From: Rugosimonospora africana
GTDB taxonomy: Bacteria; Actinomycetota; Actinomycetes; Mycobacteriales; Micromonosporaceae
Assembly: GCF_016862975.1 (NCBI RefSeq)
Contig: NZ_BONZ01000119.1
Coordinates: forward strand, 1 to 32,869
DNA: 32,869 nt
Direction: 5' to 3'
Shown: positions 7,355 through 15,395 of the stretch, in pieces
Numbering within the stretch: position 1 is the stretch's first letter
Layout: every line of letters begins with the position of its first letter
Notes under the pieces: generated by a model
Database searches by the model: none
Told to the model about the DNA's origin: nothing
What the model saw: only the letters and a program-made list of their open reading frames with translations
Made by a program: the position numbers and the translations under genes

Positions 7355-8626
7355 TCAGGCTCGCGGCGGAGTCATCCGGGTCAACAGCGCCGCCGACGCG
7401 GCCCGACCGACAGCCGCCAGATACGAGCCGGCGACCAGGTGATACTGGCTGTCCCGGAGGTGCTCGTAGGGATCCTCGGCACGGTACGACCCGGACCAGT
7501 TCTCCTCCGCACGGGCGAGCAACCCGACCGCCTGCTCCAACAGCGGCACGACACCGTGGAAACCGCCGTCCACGGACCAGTCGGCCGGCGGCCGGTAACT
7601 CAGCAGCGGCGTCCCCAGGTCCGGTGCGCCGGCCGCCGCCGCGGCGGCGAAGGCCGGCAGCTGCCGCAGCGCGTCCGCCCAGACCTCGGCACCGGTGCGG
7701 CCAAACAGCGCCATCGCCGCGGACGGTGCCAACCACGGCGGTTCCTCACGCTTGGACAGGGCGGCGCACCGGGCGGCGATCTCATCGACAAGCTGCGGCA
7801 GCCGGTGCAGATCGGCGTCACGTACCGCGTCCGGCACCGGCCGGTCGGCCAGCGTCGCCCGCACATCCCGCTGCCCATCACCGGCCCACGCCACCGCGTT
7901 GCGCAGCATCGTCGCGGCGATACCGACGTCATCCATGGCCAGCGACGAGCCGAACTCCGGATGCGACCCGAACAACACCACCTTTCCCGCGCCGAACTCC
8001 CCCGCGACAATGTTCGCCACGCCCGCCTCGACCGCCTGATCGATCAACCGCGGCGCGGTGGCCGGCTGAAGGAACTCCTCCGCGGGCGTGAACTTCGACG
8101 TCGGACCGCCGACGCGGGCCAGCGCGTGACCGCCGACGAACAGCGGCCCGTTGTAATGCGTAATCCGGAACGTGGCCGGCATCCCGGCCATCACCGGATG
8201 CTCCGGCGCGGCGTTGACCGCCTCCAACTCCCCGATACCCGGCGACTGGATCACCCCGAGAACCGACTCGCCGTCGTTCCACACCCGCGCCTCCAGCAGG
8301 CACAGCTCCGCCTGCTCGGGGCAGACCCGCAGGAACCGGGCCGGAACCGTGGCCGCGTCATAGCTACCCGCACACGATCCGATGTACGTGCCGCCGCCGG
8401 CGACATAGTCGCGGATCGACCGGCACCCGACCGCACCCAGCGGTTCCAACTGCCCCTGCATCGCCCGGTAGCCACCGCCGGGCATGACGAACGCGTCGAA
8501 GCCGGCCAGCGCGCCGCCGATGATGTCGGCGGGGAACACGAACGCCACCGCGTGCCCGGCCCGGGCCAGGATCGCCGCGTGGTGATAAGGCGAACCACCC
8601 GCGCCATACAGGGCGATGCGCGCCAT
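7355..8626 (-). CDS. BPL_N-type class-I glutamine amidotransferase-like protein
   Basis: The protein is 423 aa. The N-terminal ~245 residues resemble the BPL_N / class-I glutamine-amidotransferase-like fold. FVMPGGGYRAM is followed by YIGSCAGSYD, giving a nucleophilic Cys85, and GSHPEFG supplies His222 and Glu224, completing a Cys-His-Glu triad. The C-terminal ~170 residues are helical and unrecognised. Family members are commonly annotated as biotin-protein-ligase-like from the N-terminal domain, but no ligase domain is present here. It is the last gene of the transporter operon. Its ATG overlaps the preceding TGA by 1 nt (TGATG), with GGAGGA just upstream; the TTG one codon earlier is not needed. 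A hydrolase or amidase acting on the imported compound is a reasonable guess, not shown. Confidence 0.75.
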   Translation of the reverse strand: MARIALYGAGGSPYHHAAILARAGHAVAFVFPADIIGGALAGFDAFVMPGGGYRAMQGQLEPLGAVGCRSIRDYVAGGGTYIGSCAGSYDAATVPARFLRVCPEQAELCLLEARVWNDGESVLGVIQSPGIGELEAVNAAPEHPVMAGMPATFRITHYNGPLFVGGHALARVGGPTSKFTPAEEFLQPATAPRLIDQAVEAGVANIVAGEFGAGKVVLFGSHPEFGSSLAMDDVGIAATMLRNAVAWAGDGQRDVRATLADRPVPDAVRDADLHRLPQLVDEIAARCAALSKREEPPWLAPSAAMALFGRTGAEVWADALRQLPAFAAAAAAGAPDLGTPLLSYRPPADWSVDGGFHGVVPLLEQAVGLLARAEENWSGSYRAEDPYEHLRDSQYHLVAGSYLAAVGRAASAALLTRMTPPRA

Positions 8627-9666
8627 CAACGTCCTCCGATCGTGATCGCCTGGTCGGCCTCAAACCATGTGTCCGGTGCACGTTCGGTGATGTGGCAGCG
8701 GGCCAGGTCGCCGGACGGTCGTGGCGACAGCGCCGGCGGCTGCTGCGCGCAGACCTCCTCAGCCAGCCAGCACCGGCCGCGGAACCGGCAGCCCGGGTCC
8801 GCGTCGCTGAGCGGGACCGGATCGCCGATCGCGATCGGCTGGTACGGCTGGGTGGGGTCGGCCGGCGGGATCGCGGACAGCAACGCCCTGGTGTACGGGT
8901 GCTGCGGATGGGTGTAGACGTCCTCGATCGGCCCCAACTCGATGATCTCGCCCTGGCACATCACCGCGACCCGGTCGCTGATCTGCTGCACCACCCCGAG
9001 ATCGTGGGAGATGAACACCATCGCCACCGAGGTCTGCCGCTGGACCTCGGCGAGCAGGTCGAGGATCTGCGCCTGCACGGAGACATCCAGCGCGGAGACC
9101 GGTTCGTCGGCGACGATGACCTTCGGGTGGACGGCGAGCGCGGTCGCGATGCCGACCCGCTGGCGCAGTCCGCCGCTGAGTTCATGCGGGTAGCAGCGGC
9201 GGTACCGGTCGGGCAGGGCGGTCTGGTCCATCAGCTCCCGGACCCGTTCCCGCCGCTGGTCCAGGGTGCCGATGCGGTGGATGTCCAGCGGTTCCCGGAT
9301 GATGTCCTCGATGCGCTGCCGGGGGTTGAGCGACGAGTACGGGTCCTGGAAGATCACTTGAAGGTCCCGGGTGAGCGCCCGCCGCCCGGCGGGTGGCAGT
9401 GCGGTGATGTCGCGGCCGTCGAAGGTGATGGTGCCGGAGGTTGGCGGCATCAGGCCCAGGATCATCCGGCCGAGGGTGCTCTTGCCGGAACCGGATTCAC
9501 CGACGATGGCCAACGTCTCGCCGGGCGCCACGCCGAGGCTCACGTCGCGGACCGCGACCAGCGGCTCGTGCGTCGCCCCGGTGAGCTTCGCGGCCAGGCT
9601 GGCGTGGCGGGGGAACTCCTTGCGGAGAGCCTCGACGCGCAGCAGTTCCGGGTGCTGGTCGCTCAC
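8626..9666 (-). CDS. ABC transporter ATP-binding protein, Dpp/Opp type (DppF/OppF-like)
   Basis: This is a cytoplasmic ATPase of a peptide/nickel/opine-class importer, 346 aa. It has Walker A GESGSGKST (residues 56-64), a Q-loop in VIFQDPYSSLNP, the signature LSGGLRQR (163-170) and Walker B VIVADEP (from 183). The C-terminal oligopeptide-transporter extension contains the usual cysteine-rich segment (CRFRGRCW, then EEVC and RCHI), known in this family to be able to hold an iron-sulfur cluster. The GTG start overlaps the upstream stop by 4 nt (GTGA). Together with the gene upstream it should form the ATPase heterodimer. The transported substrate cannot be read from the ATPase. Confidence 0.93.
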   Translation of the reverse strand: MSDQHPELLRVEALRKEFPRHASLAAKLTGATHEPLVAVRDVSLGVAPGETLAIVGESGSGKSTLGRMILGLMPPTSGTITFDGRDITALPPAGRRALTRDLQVIFQDPYSSLNPRQRIEDIIREPLDIHRIGTLDQRRERVRELMDQTALPDRYRRCYPHELSGGLRQRVGIATALAVHPKVIVADEPVSALDVSVQAQILDLLAEVQRQTSVAMVFISHDLGVVQQISDRVAVMCQGEIIELGPIEDVYTHPQHPYTRALLSAIPPADPTQPYQPIAIGDPVPLSDADPGCRFRGRCWLAEEVCAQQPPALSPRPSGDLARCHITERAPDTWFEADQAITIGGR

Positions 9667-10553
9667 CGCTCACCTCCGGCGGTGTCGGTGGCGGCCGTGA
9701 GGCCGCCGGTCGGCGCGGTCGCCGGCTGGTCGCCGGAACCGGCGGGCAGTGACGGGTCGCGGTGCTCCGCGACCGTCCGGCGGGACGGCAGCGAGGCGAG
9801 CAGGCGGCGGGTGTAGGAGTGACGCGGATGGGCGAACAGCTCCTCGACCGTGCCGCGCTCGACGATGACACCACCGTTCATGACGACCACCTGGCTGCAC
9901 AGTTGGGCCACGACCCCGAGATCGTGGGTGATCAGCGCCATGGAACTGCCCGCGTCGTCGATCAGTGCCCGCAGCAGCCGGATCACCTGAGCCTGCACCG
10001 TGACATCCAGCGCCGAGGTGGGCTCGTCGGCGATGACCAGCTTCGGGCTCAACGCGAGCGCCATGGCGATCACGACCCGCTGGTTCATGCCGCCGCTGAG
10101 CTGATGAGGGTACGCCTTCAGGCGGGTCTCGGGCGCCGGGATGCCGACCTTCGCCAGCCACGCGACCGCTTCCCGGCGGGCCGCGTCGCGCCCGAGCCCG
10201 CGGTGGCGGCGCAGCAGCGCCGTCAGCTGGGTGCCGACGGTGAAGCACGGGTCCAGGGCGGTCGACGCGTTCTGGACGATGGTGGACAGCGCGGTGCCGC
10301 GCAGCCGGCGCAGTTTCTTCTCCGGCAGGCCGAGCAGTTCGTCGCCGTCGAACCGGATGGCGCCGCTGGCGTGGGCGCCGGCCGGCAGCAACCCGAGCAG
10401 GGCCAGTCCGAGGGTGGTCTTGCCGGATCCGGACTCGCCGACGATGCCGAGCACCTCGCCACGGCCGAGGGTGAACGAGACACCGTCGACGGCGTGGTGC
10501 GGTGAGCCGCCGTAGCGGACGGCGAGGTCACGGACCTCCAGCAGCGCGCTCAT
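9663..10553 (-). CDS. ABC transporter ATP-binding protein, Dpp/Opp type (DppD/OppD-like)
   Basis: This is the partner ATPase of the importer, 296 aa. Walker A is GESGSGKTT (39-47), the signature LSGGMNQR (152-159) and Walker B LVIADEPTSALD (from 172). The Q-loop region reads IVQNASTALDP rather than the common FQDPxxxLNP. The C-terminus is shorter than in most DppD proteins. It lacks the cysteine-rich oligopeptide extension that the next ATPase has, ending in a Pro/Ala/Thr-rich tail. The ATG at 10553 is chosen because MSALLEVRDLAVRY begins the domain and the ATG overlaps the previous gene's stop (ATGA). The longer frame to 10664 would lie inside the permease gene. Confidence 0.9.
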   Translation of the reverse strand: MSALLEVRDLAVRYGGSPHHAVDGVSFTLGRGEVLGIVGESGSGKTTLGLALLGLLPAGAHASGAIRFDGDELLGLPEKKLRRLRGTALSTIVQNASTALDPCFTVGTQLTALLRRHRGLGRDAARREAVAWLAKVGIPAPETRLKAYPHQLSGGMNQRVVIAMALALSPKLVIADEPTSALDVTVQAQVIRLLRALIDDAGSSMALITHDLGVVAQLCSQVVVMNGGVIVERGTVEELFAHPRHSYTRRLLASLPSRRTVAEHRDPSLPAGSGDQPATAPTGGLTAATDTAGGER

Positions 10554-11482
10554 CGGGCGATCGCCCGCTTCTTCGGGTCGAGCCACTCCTGCATCCCGTC
10601 CCCGACGAGGGTGAACCCGAGGACGACCAGCAGGATGGCCACGGCGGGATCGGCGACCACCCACGGTGAGGAGGCCATGAAGTCGCGGCCGGCCGACAGC
10701 ATCAGCCCGAGCGACGGGGTCGGTGGCTGCACGCCGAGGCCGATGAAGCTCAGCGCCGCTTCGAGCAGGATGGAGACCGCCATCAGGATGGTCGCCTGGA
10801 CGATGACCGGGCCGAGGCTGTTCGGGGTGATGTGCCGCAGCACCAGCCGCCAGTAGGAGGCGCCGCGTGCTCGGGCCGCCTCGACGAAACTCTGCCTGCT
10901 GGTCTCCAGGGCGGCGGCGCGCATCACCCGGGCGATGATCGGTGTGTAGACGATGCCGATGGCCAGCAGCAGCACCAGCGTGCCGGGGCCGAACAGGGCG
11001 ACCACCACGATCGCCAGCAGCAGTGCCGGGAAAGCCATCAGCACATCCAGCACCCGCATGATCAGACCGCCGAGTCGGGGCGAGCCGGTGGCGGCCAGCA
11101 GGCCGAGCGGGCAGCCGATGAGCAGTGCCAGTGCCACGGAGCCCAGCGAGACGGCCAGGGAGATGCGGTACCCCTCCGCCAGTCGGGTCAGCAGATCGCG
11201 ACCGAGCTGGTCGGCACCGAGAAGCCGGCCCGCGCCCGGTCCGGCCAACGAATCCTGAGCCTGCAGGCGGGTCGCGCCGCCCGGGTCGAGCAACGGCACG
11301 ATGATCGCCACGAGCAGCACGATGGCCAGCAGGACCAGGCCGGTGGCCAGGCTCCTGCTGTGGGTCAGGGTGCGCAGCCAGGGCCGGCGAGCCGTGGTCG
11401 CGTCGCCGGGCGCGGCAGATCCCGGTGGCGCGGCCCCGGGAAGCGGGGCCGGGTCCGCGGCGAGGATGTCGGGAACGCTCAC
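10550..11482 (-). CDS. ABC transporter permease, Dpp/Opp type (DppC/OppC-like)
   Basis: This is an inner-membrane permease subunit of 310 aa. A Pro/Ala-rich cytoplasmic N-terminus (~40 aa) leads to a first membrane helix (GLVLLAIVLLVAIIVPLL), then a typical DppC periplasmic stretch (GAGRLLGADQLGRDLLTRL). The BPD_transp_1 core has further membrane helices and the ATPase-contact segment around LRHITPNSLGPVIVQAT. The GTG at 11480-11482 overlaps the upstream stop by 4 nt. The longer frame to 12247 runs through the upstream permease and is rejected. The protein should pair with the DppB-like subunit to make the channel. Confidence 0.92.
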   Translation of the reverse strand: MSVPDILAADPAPLPGAAPPGSAAPGDATTARRPWLRTLTHSRSLATGLVLLAIVLLVAIIVPLLDPGGATRLQAQDSLAGPGAGRLLGADQLGRDLLTRLAEGYRISLAVSLGSVALALLIGCPLGLLAATGSPRLGGLIMRVLDVLMAFPALLLAIVVVALFGPGTLVLLLAIGIVYTPIIARVMRAAALETSRQSFVEAARARGASYWRLVLRHITPNSLGPVIVQATILMAVSILLEAALSFIGLGVQPPTPSLGLMLSAGRDFMASSPWVVADPAVAILLVVLGFTLVGDGMQEWLDPKKRAIAR

Positions 11483-12420
11483 GCCCCTGCCCTCCGAAGC
11501 TTGGGGTTGAGTACGGTGTACAGCAGGTCGGAAATCAGGTTCACCAGGATGAAGCCGACCACGAAGATCAGGACGCAGGCTTGGACGACCGGGTAGTTGC
11601 GGTTGAGCATCGCCTGCACGATCAGCTGCCCCACACCGGGGATGGCGAAGAGCTGCTCGACCACGATCGTGCCGCCGAGCAGGTAGCCGACCTGGAGGCC
11701 GGCGACAGTCACGATCGGGATGGCGGCGTTGCGCAGCGCCCGCCCGAACACGATGGACACCGGGCTCATCCCGCCCGCCCGGGCGAAGCGCACGTAGTCG
11801 GTGTGCAGCACCTCCAGCATCGCCGAACGGGTCACCCTCGCCAGTACTCCGCCCAGACCGAGGGCCAGCGCGATCGCGGGCAGGATCAGCGACCGTAGGT
11901 TGTCGCCGAGTGAGGTGCTGACCGCGACGTATCCCGAGGAGGGCGCAAGCCCCAGGGTCAGAGCGAACAGCAGGATACCCAGGATGCCGAAGACGAAATC
12001 GGGTACCGCGATGGTCAGAACGCTCAGGCCCTGCACCACCTTGGCCACGATGCCGCCCTGACGGACCGCGGCGAGCACCCCGGCGGGGATGGCCACCACG
12101 GCGGCGAGGACGAACGCGATACCGGCCAGTTCCAGGGTCACCGGGAGCCGGGCGCCGAGCTCCGCGGTGATCGACTGGTTGGTGATGTAGTCGTGGCCGA
12201 AGTCCCCGCGTACCACGCCGGAGACCCAGGAGCCGAACTGTGCCCATAGTGGACGGTTGAGGCCGAGGTCGGCGCGGACCTGGCGGATACCGGCGGGCGT
12301 GGCGTTGGCGCCCAGGATGGCACTTGCCGGGTCGCCGGGCACGAGGCGCAGGATCAGGAAGACGATGACCGCGGTGCCGACCAGGATCGGAATGGTCATC
12401 AGCAGCCGGCGGGTGATCAC
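11479..12420 (-). CDS. ABC transporter permease, Dpp/Opp type (DppB/OppB-like)
   Basis: This is an inner-membrane permease of 313 aa. It opens with the family's first helix (MTIPILVGTAVIVFLILRLV) followed by PGDPAS, the classic DppB N-terminal motif. The ATPase-coupling segment is RALRNAAIPIVTVAGLQVG, and the end is LISDLLYTVLNPKLRRAGA, also typical. The GTG at 12418-12420 is chosen because it overlaps the solute-binding protein's TGA (GTGA), as at the other junctions. A GTG four codons earlier (12430-12432) is the only in-frame alternative nearby. Confidence 0.92.
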   Translation of the reverse strand: MITRRLLMTIPILVGTAVIVFLILRLVPGDPASAILGANATPAGIRQVRADLGLNRPLWAQFGSWVSGVVRGDFGHDYITNQSITAELGARLPVTLELAGIAFVLAAVVAIPAGVLAAVRQGGIVAKVVQGLSVLTIAVPDFVFGILGILLFALTLGLAPSSGYVAVSTSLGDNLRSLILPAIALALGLGGVLARVTRSAMLEVLHTDYVRFARAGGMSPVSIVFGRALRNAAIPIVTVAGLQVGYLLGGTIVVEQLFAIPGVGQLIVQAMLNRNYPVVQACVLIFVVGFILVNLISDLLYTVLNPKLRRAGA

Positions 12421-13988
12421 TGCGACTTCCACATGTCCTCGACCCGGATCTCCAGGGACGGCAGCGCCTCGGCGCCGTGCAGCTTCGGCGTCGTCCAGTA
12501 CTGCTGCTGCCGGTTGGCCAGGAAGATGAACGGCGACTCGGTCTGGAACGCGTTGACCAGCTCCGGGTAGACCTGCTTGCGGACGCTCTGGTCGGCCTCG
12601 AAGGTGAACTTGGCCAGGGCGGCGTCGAGGGTGGGGCTCTTGTAGGCGCTGAGGTTGAAGCCGGACTGCGAGTAGCCGAGCAGGTAGTAGGTCAACGCCG
12701 GGTCCAGCGAGGCACTGAAGTAGGTGACGCTGATGCCGTACTGCTGCTTGGCCATCAGGCCGAAGTACTCCGACGACGACGCGGTCTGGATGTGCAGGTT
12801 CAGGCCGATCTTCTTCAACTGCGACTGCAGGATCTGCGCGATCAGCGTGTAGGAGGAGTCCTCCTGCTCGACCAGGATCGTCACATCCGTGCTGGCCAGC
12901 TTCGCCTGGCTGAGCAGCGATTTGGCCTTGTCCAGGTCGGGGCCGCCCTTGTACGGGCTGACGCCGGTGTAGAACGGATTCGGCGGTGACACCGCCTCGG
13001 TCGCCTCGGTCGCGGCACCGAAGAACGCCAACTTGACGACTTCGGAGCGGTCGATGGCCCAGTTGACCGCCTGACGCACCCGGATGTCGTTGAACGGCGG
13101 GGCGGTCGTGTTGAGCAGAACCAGGTACGGGAAGTAGGCGCGGGCCGGGGTGTGCGCGATGCTGGTCGACTTCATCAGCGCGGGGATCTGCTGCTGCGGG
13201 ACGGTCTGGATCCAGTCGAACTGGCCGGTCTGCAGGCCGGACAGCCGCACGGTGTCGTCACCGACCGACTGGAAGGTCACCTCGTCGAGGTACGGCTGGT
13301 TCGACTTGAAGTACTTGTCCCACCGTTGCAGGGTGACGTGGCTACCCTTGACCCACTCCCCCATCTTGTACGGTCCGGTGCCGACGGCGGTCTGCTTCGG
13401 GTCGCTGGTGGAGACCGCCTTCTCGTTCACGATGTCCACCAGGCTGGCCATCGTGGCCTCCATCGGCCCGTACGGCTTGGACAGGTGGATGCGGCAGGTG
13501 TGCGGGTCGACCACCTCGACCGAGGAGAAGAATCCGACGAAGGCGGCCAGCCCGTGCGACGGGTCCTTCATCCGGTTGATGGTGTACGCGACATCCTTGG
13601 CGGTGAACGGCTCACCGTTGTGGAAGACCGCGTTGTCAACCAGTTCAAAGATCCAGGTCTGCGCGTCCTCCTGCTTCCAGGACGCGGCGAGGTTCGGCTT
13701 GAAGTTGAAGTTGGCGTCGACCTCGAGCAGTTCACTGAAGACGTTCTGGTAGACCTGCAGCGACGAGTACAGCTGCCCGTCGGCCGGATCCATGTTGACC
13801 GGGTTGTCCTGGATGGCGAGTACCGCCTTGCCGCCACGCACGGGCGTACCGGCACTCGCCGAGCCACTGGTCGACGTGGTGGACACCTTGCCGCAGCCAG
13901 CGAGCAACGGTGAGGCGAAGGCGGAGACGAGTGCTGTGGCGCCGAGTCCCTTGAGCAGGGTACGGCGATCCGAGGTGTAGTTGCCCAT
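12417..13988 (-). CDS. Extracellular solute-binding lipoprotein, family 5 (peptide/Dpp type)
   Basis: This is the substrate-capturing lipoprotein of the importer, 523 aa. The N-terminus has a twin-arginine-like segment (SDRRTLLKG) and a lipobox LLAGC, so Cys32 should be lipidated after export. The mature part matches SBP_bac_5, including AASWKQEDAQTWIFEL, FTAKDVAYTINRMKDP and AVNWAIDRSEVVKLAFFG. The ATG at 13986-13988 is used because GGGAGAA lies 7 nt upstream and it gives a normal signal peptide; an ATG six codons earlier (14006) would lack both advantages. It heads the chain of six overlapping genes. The family takes up di- and oligopeptides but also many other solutes, so the ligand is unknown. 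Confidence 0.92.
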   Translation of the reverse strand: MGNYTSDRRTLLKGLGATALVSAFASPLLAGCGKVSTTSTSGSASAGTPVRGGKAVLAIQDNPVNMDPADGQLYSSLQVYQNVFSELLEVDANFNFKPNLAASWKQEDAQTWIFELVDNAVFHNGEPFTAKDVAYTINRMKDPSHGLAAFVGFFSSVEVVDPHTCRIHLSKPYGPMEATMASLVDIVNEKAVSTSDPKQTAVGTGPYKMGEWVKGSHVTLQRWDKYFKSNQPYLDEVTFQSVGDDTVRLSGLQTGQFDWIQTVPQQQIPALMKSTSIAHTPARAYFPYLVLLNTTAPPFNDIRVRQAVNWAIDRSEVVKLAFFGAATEATEAVSPPNPFYTGVSPYKGGPDLDKAKSLLSQAKLASTDVTILVEQEDSSYTLIAQILQSQLKKIGLNLHIQTASSSEYFGLMAKQQYGISVTYFSASLDPALTYYLLGYSQSGFNLSAYKSPTLDAALAKFTFEADQSVRKQVYPELVNAFQTESPFIFLANRQQQYWTTPKLHGAEALPSLEIRVEDMWKSQ

Positions 13989-14009
13989 GGTGATTCTCCC
14001 GATCAACGC

Positions 14010-14024
14010 CCTGAGCCGGTCAGG
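14010..14024. promoter_or_regulatory. Possible operator upstream of the solute-binding protein gene
   Basis: CCTGA and TCAGG form a 5-bp inverted repeat with a 5-bp spacer, 22-36 nt upstream of the ATG at 13988. It shares CCTG/CAGG halves with the palindrome upstream of the Lrp/AsnC gene. It is short enough to be chance. Confidence 0.2.
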
Positions 14025-14114
14025 ATCTGTCGACTATGAAAAAGAGGCGCGACGCGTCACGGCATCACAACCCTGGCACGGCACTGTGCGCCGCGCGAAG
14101 CCGTGGTCGGATCG

Positions 14115-15236
14115 TCAGTGCCCGGTCGTGGTCTTCGACTTCTTCTTGGTTCGGCTGGGAGTCACGTCGACATGCGGTGCCTCCGCGTCGCGCATCCGGG
14201 CCGCCGCGGCCAGGGCGAGTGGATGCGCCGACGTCGGAGCGCCCGCGGAAAACAACGGGTAGCGGTATTCGCGTTTGATGGACTCAAGGACGACGTCCAG
14301 CTCGACTTCCCGTACCCCGGGGATGCGGGCCAGCGTGTGTGTCATGAATTCGTACAGATCGTTGGCGTCCCGGAATATCGCGTCGACCGCCAGGTCGCTG
14401 TCGCCGGTGGTGGCCGAGACGTAGCGCACCTCGGTCATCGCGGCCAGCGCCAGCGCGATGGATTCCAGTCTGGCCAGTTCCACCCGGATGTGCAGCATGA
14501 CCTCGAATTCGAAGCCGAGTGCCGCCGGGTCGACCATCGCCACGAAGTAGAGCCGGTGCGCGGCGGTCAGCGCGTTGACGCGCCGGGCGACCGCGGTTTC
14601 GCTCAGACCCAGCTCGTGGGACAGGTCGGCGTAGCTGCGCCTGCCGTCGGGACCGAGCGCGGCGAGCAGTTTGATGTCCATCGCGTCGAGCTGGCCGCCT
14701 TTCTCCGGTACCGCCGCGGTGATCGCCCCGTCATCGGGGGCGAGCGGTGCGGCGGCGCCATCGAGAAGCGTGTGGCTCCACTGGTCGCGGGTCTTGAAAC
14801 GCTTGAGCACGATCTCGGTCCGGGTGCCGGTCACCCACTTGGTGTCCGGCAGATCGTGCATCAGCACCCTGCTCAGGTACCCATGATCCGGTGTGATGAG
14901 TTCACACATCACGTCGCTGCGGCCGGTCAACAGCGATACATAGCGGACGTCGTCCCGCTCGGCCAGGTAGTGCGCCAGTCGTGAACCCTCGCCGGGCACG
15001 GTACGGAAGTGCAGCAGTACCGGCTGCCCAAACCCGCACCGCAGTGCGTCCGGCGCGGCCACGATGACCAACGAACCACTGTCCCGCAGCCGCTGGACGC
15101 GGCGCAGCACGGTGGTTTCGGAAACTCCGGTGACGCCGCCGAGCTGCGACCACGAGGCGCGCGGATCGGCCTGCAGCGCCGCGACGATCCGCCGGTCGAC
15201 GTCGTCGAAGCGGGGCGTCTTGGAGGCTCCGTTCAT
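14115..15236 (-). CDS. Tandem Lrp/AsnC-family transcriptional regulator
   Basis: This is a DNA-binding regulator of 373 aa, about twice the usual Lrp/AsnC length, because it contains two complete units in tandem. The first helix-turn-helix is at about 13-55 (VDRRIVAALQADPRASWSQL), followed by an effector-binding domain to about 145. The second helix-turn-helix is at about 185-227 (MDIKLLAALGPDGRRSYADL), with its own effector domain (VRYVSATTGDSDLAVDAI). The lysine-rich tail TKKKSK may help DNA binding. Lrp/AsnC proteins usually sense amino acids and often control adjacent transport or catabolic genes. Its position between the hydrolase genes and the transporter, on the same strand, suggests that it controls both and probably itself. 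The ATG is at 15234-15236. Confidence 0.9.
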   Translation of the reverse strand: MNGASKTPRFDDVDRRIVAALQADPRASWSQLGGVTGVSETTVLRRVQRLRDSGSLVIVAAPDALRCGFGQPVLLHFRTVPGEGSRLAHYLAERDDVRYVSLLTGRSDVMCELITPDHGYLSRVLMHDLPDTKWVTGTRTEIVLKRFKTRDQWSHTLLDGAAAPLAPDDGAITAAVPEKGGQLDAMDIKLLAALGPDGRRSYADLSHELGLSETAVARRVNALTAAHRLYFVAMVDPAALGFEFEVMLHIRVELARLESIALALAAMTEVRYVSATTGDSDLAVDAIFRDANDLYEFMTHTLARIPGVREVELDVVLESIKREYRYPLFSAGAPTSAHPLALAAAARMRDAEAPHVDVTPSRTKKKSKTTTGH

Positions 15237-15278
15237 GTACAGACTCTCGCATCATTCCTGCAACGTGTAAAGATCTGA

Positions 15279-15293
15279 CGCAGGACTCCTGCG
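15279..15293. promoter_or_regulatory. Candidate operator upstream of the Lrp/AsnC gene
   Basis: CGCAGGACTCCTGCG is a perfect 7-1-7 palindrome, 43-57 nt upstream of the regulator's ATG. A further half-site, TCCTGCA, lies at 15256-15262. Lrp/AsnC proteins commonly autoregulate through such dyads. No promoter hexamers could be placed with confidence. Confidence 0.4.
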
Positions 15294-15395
15294 CGAATAG
15301 GGCCGGTAACCTGTACGAAACCGCAAACGAAGGCTCCCGACCCCCGACCGCGGCGCTGGTTCGCCCGAACGATCCGTGTGCGTCCACTGTGGAAT

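Noticed and set aside
7265-9816. Long plus-strand open frames opposite the transporter genes
   Set aside because: They are antisense to genes with complete Walker and triad motifs and have low-complexity, Arg/Gln-rich translations.
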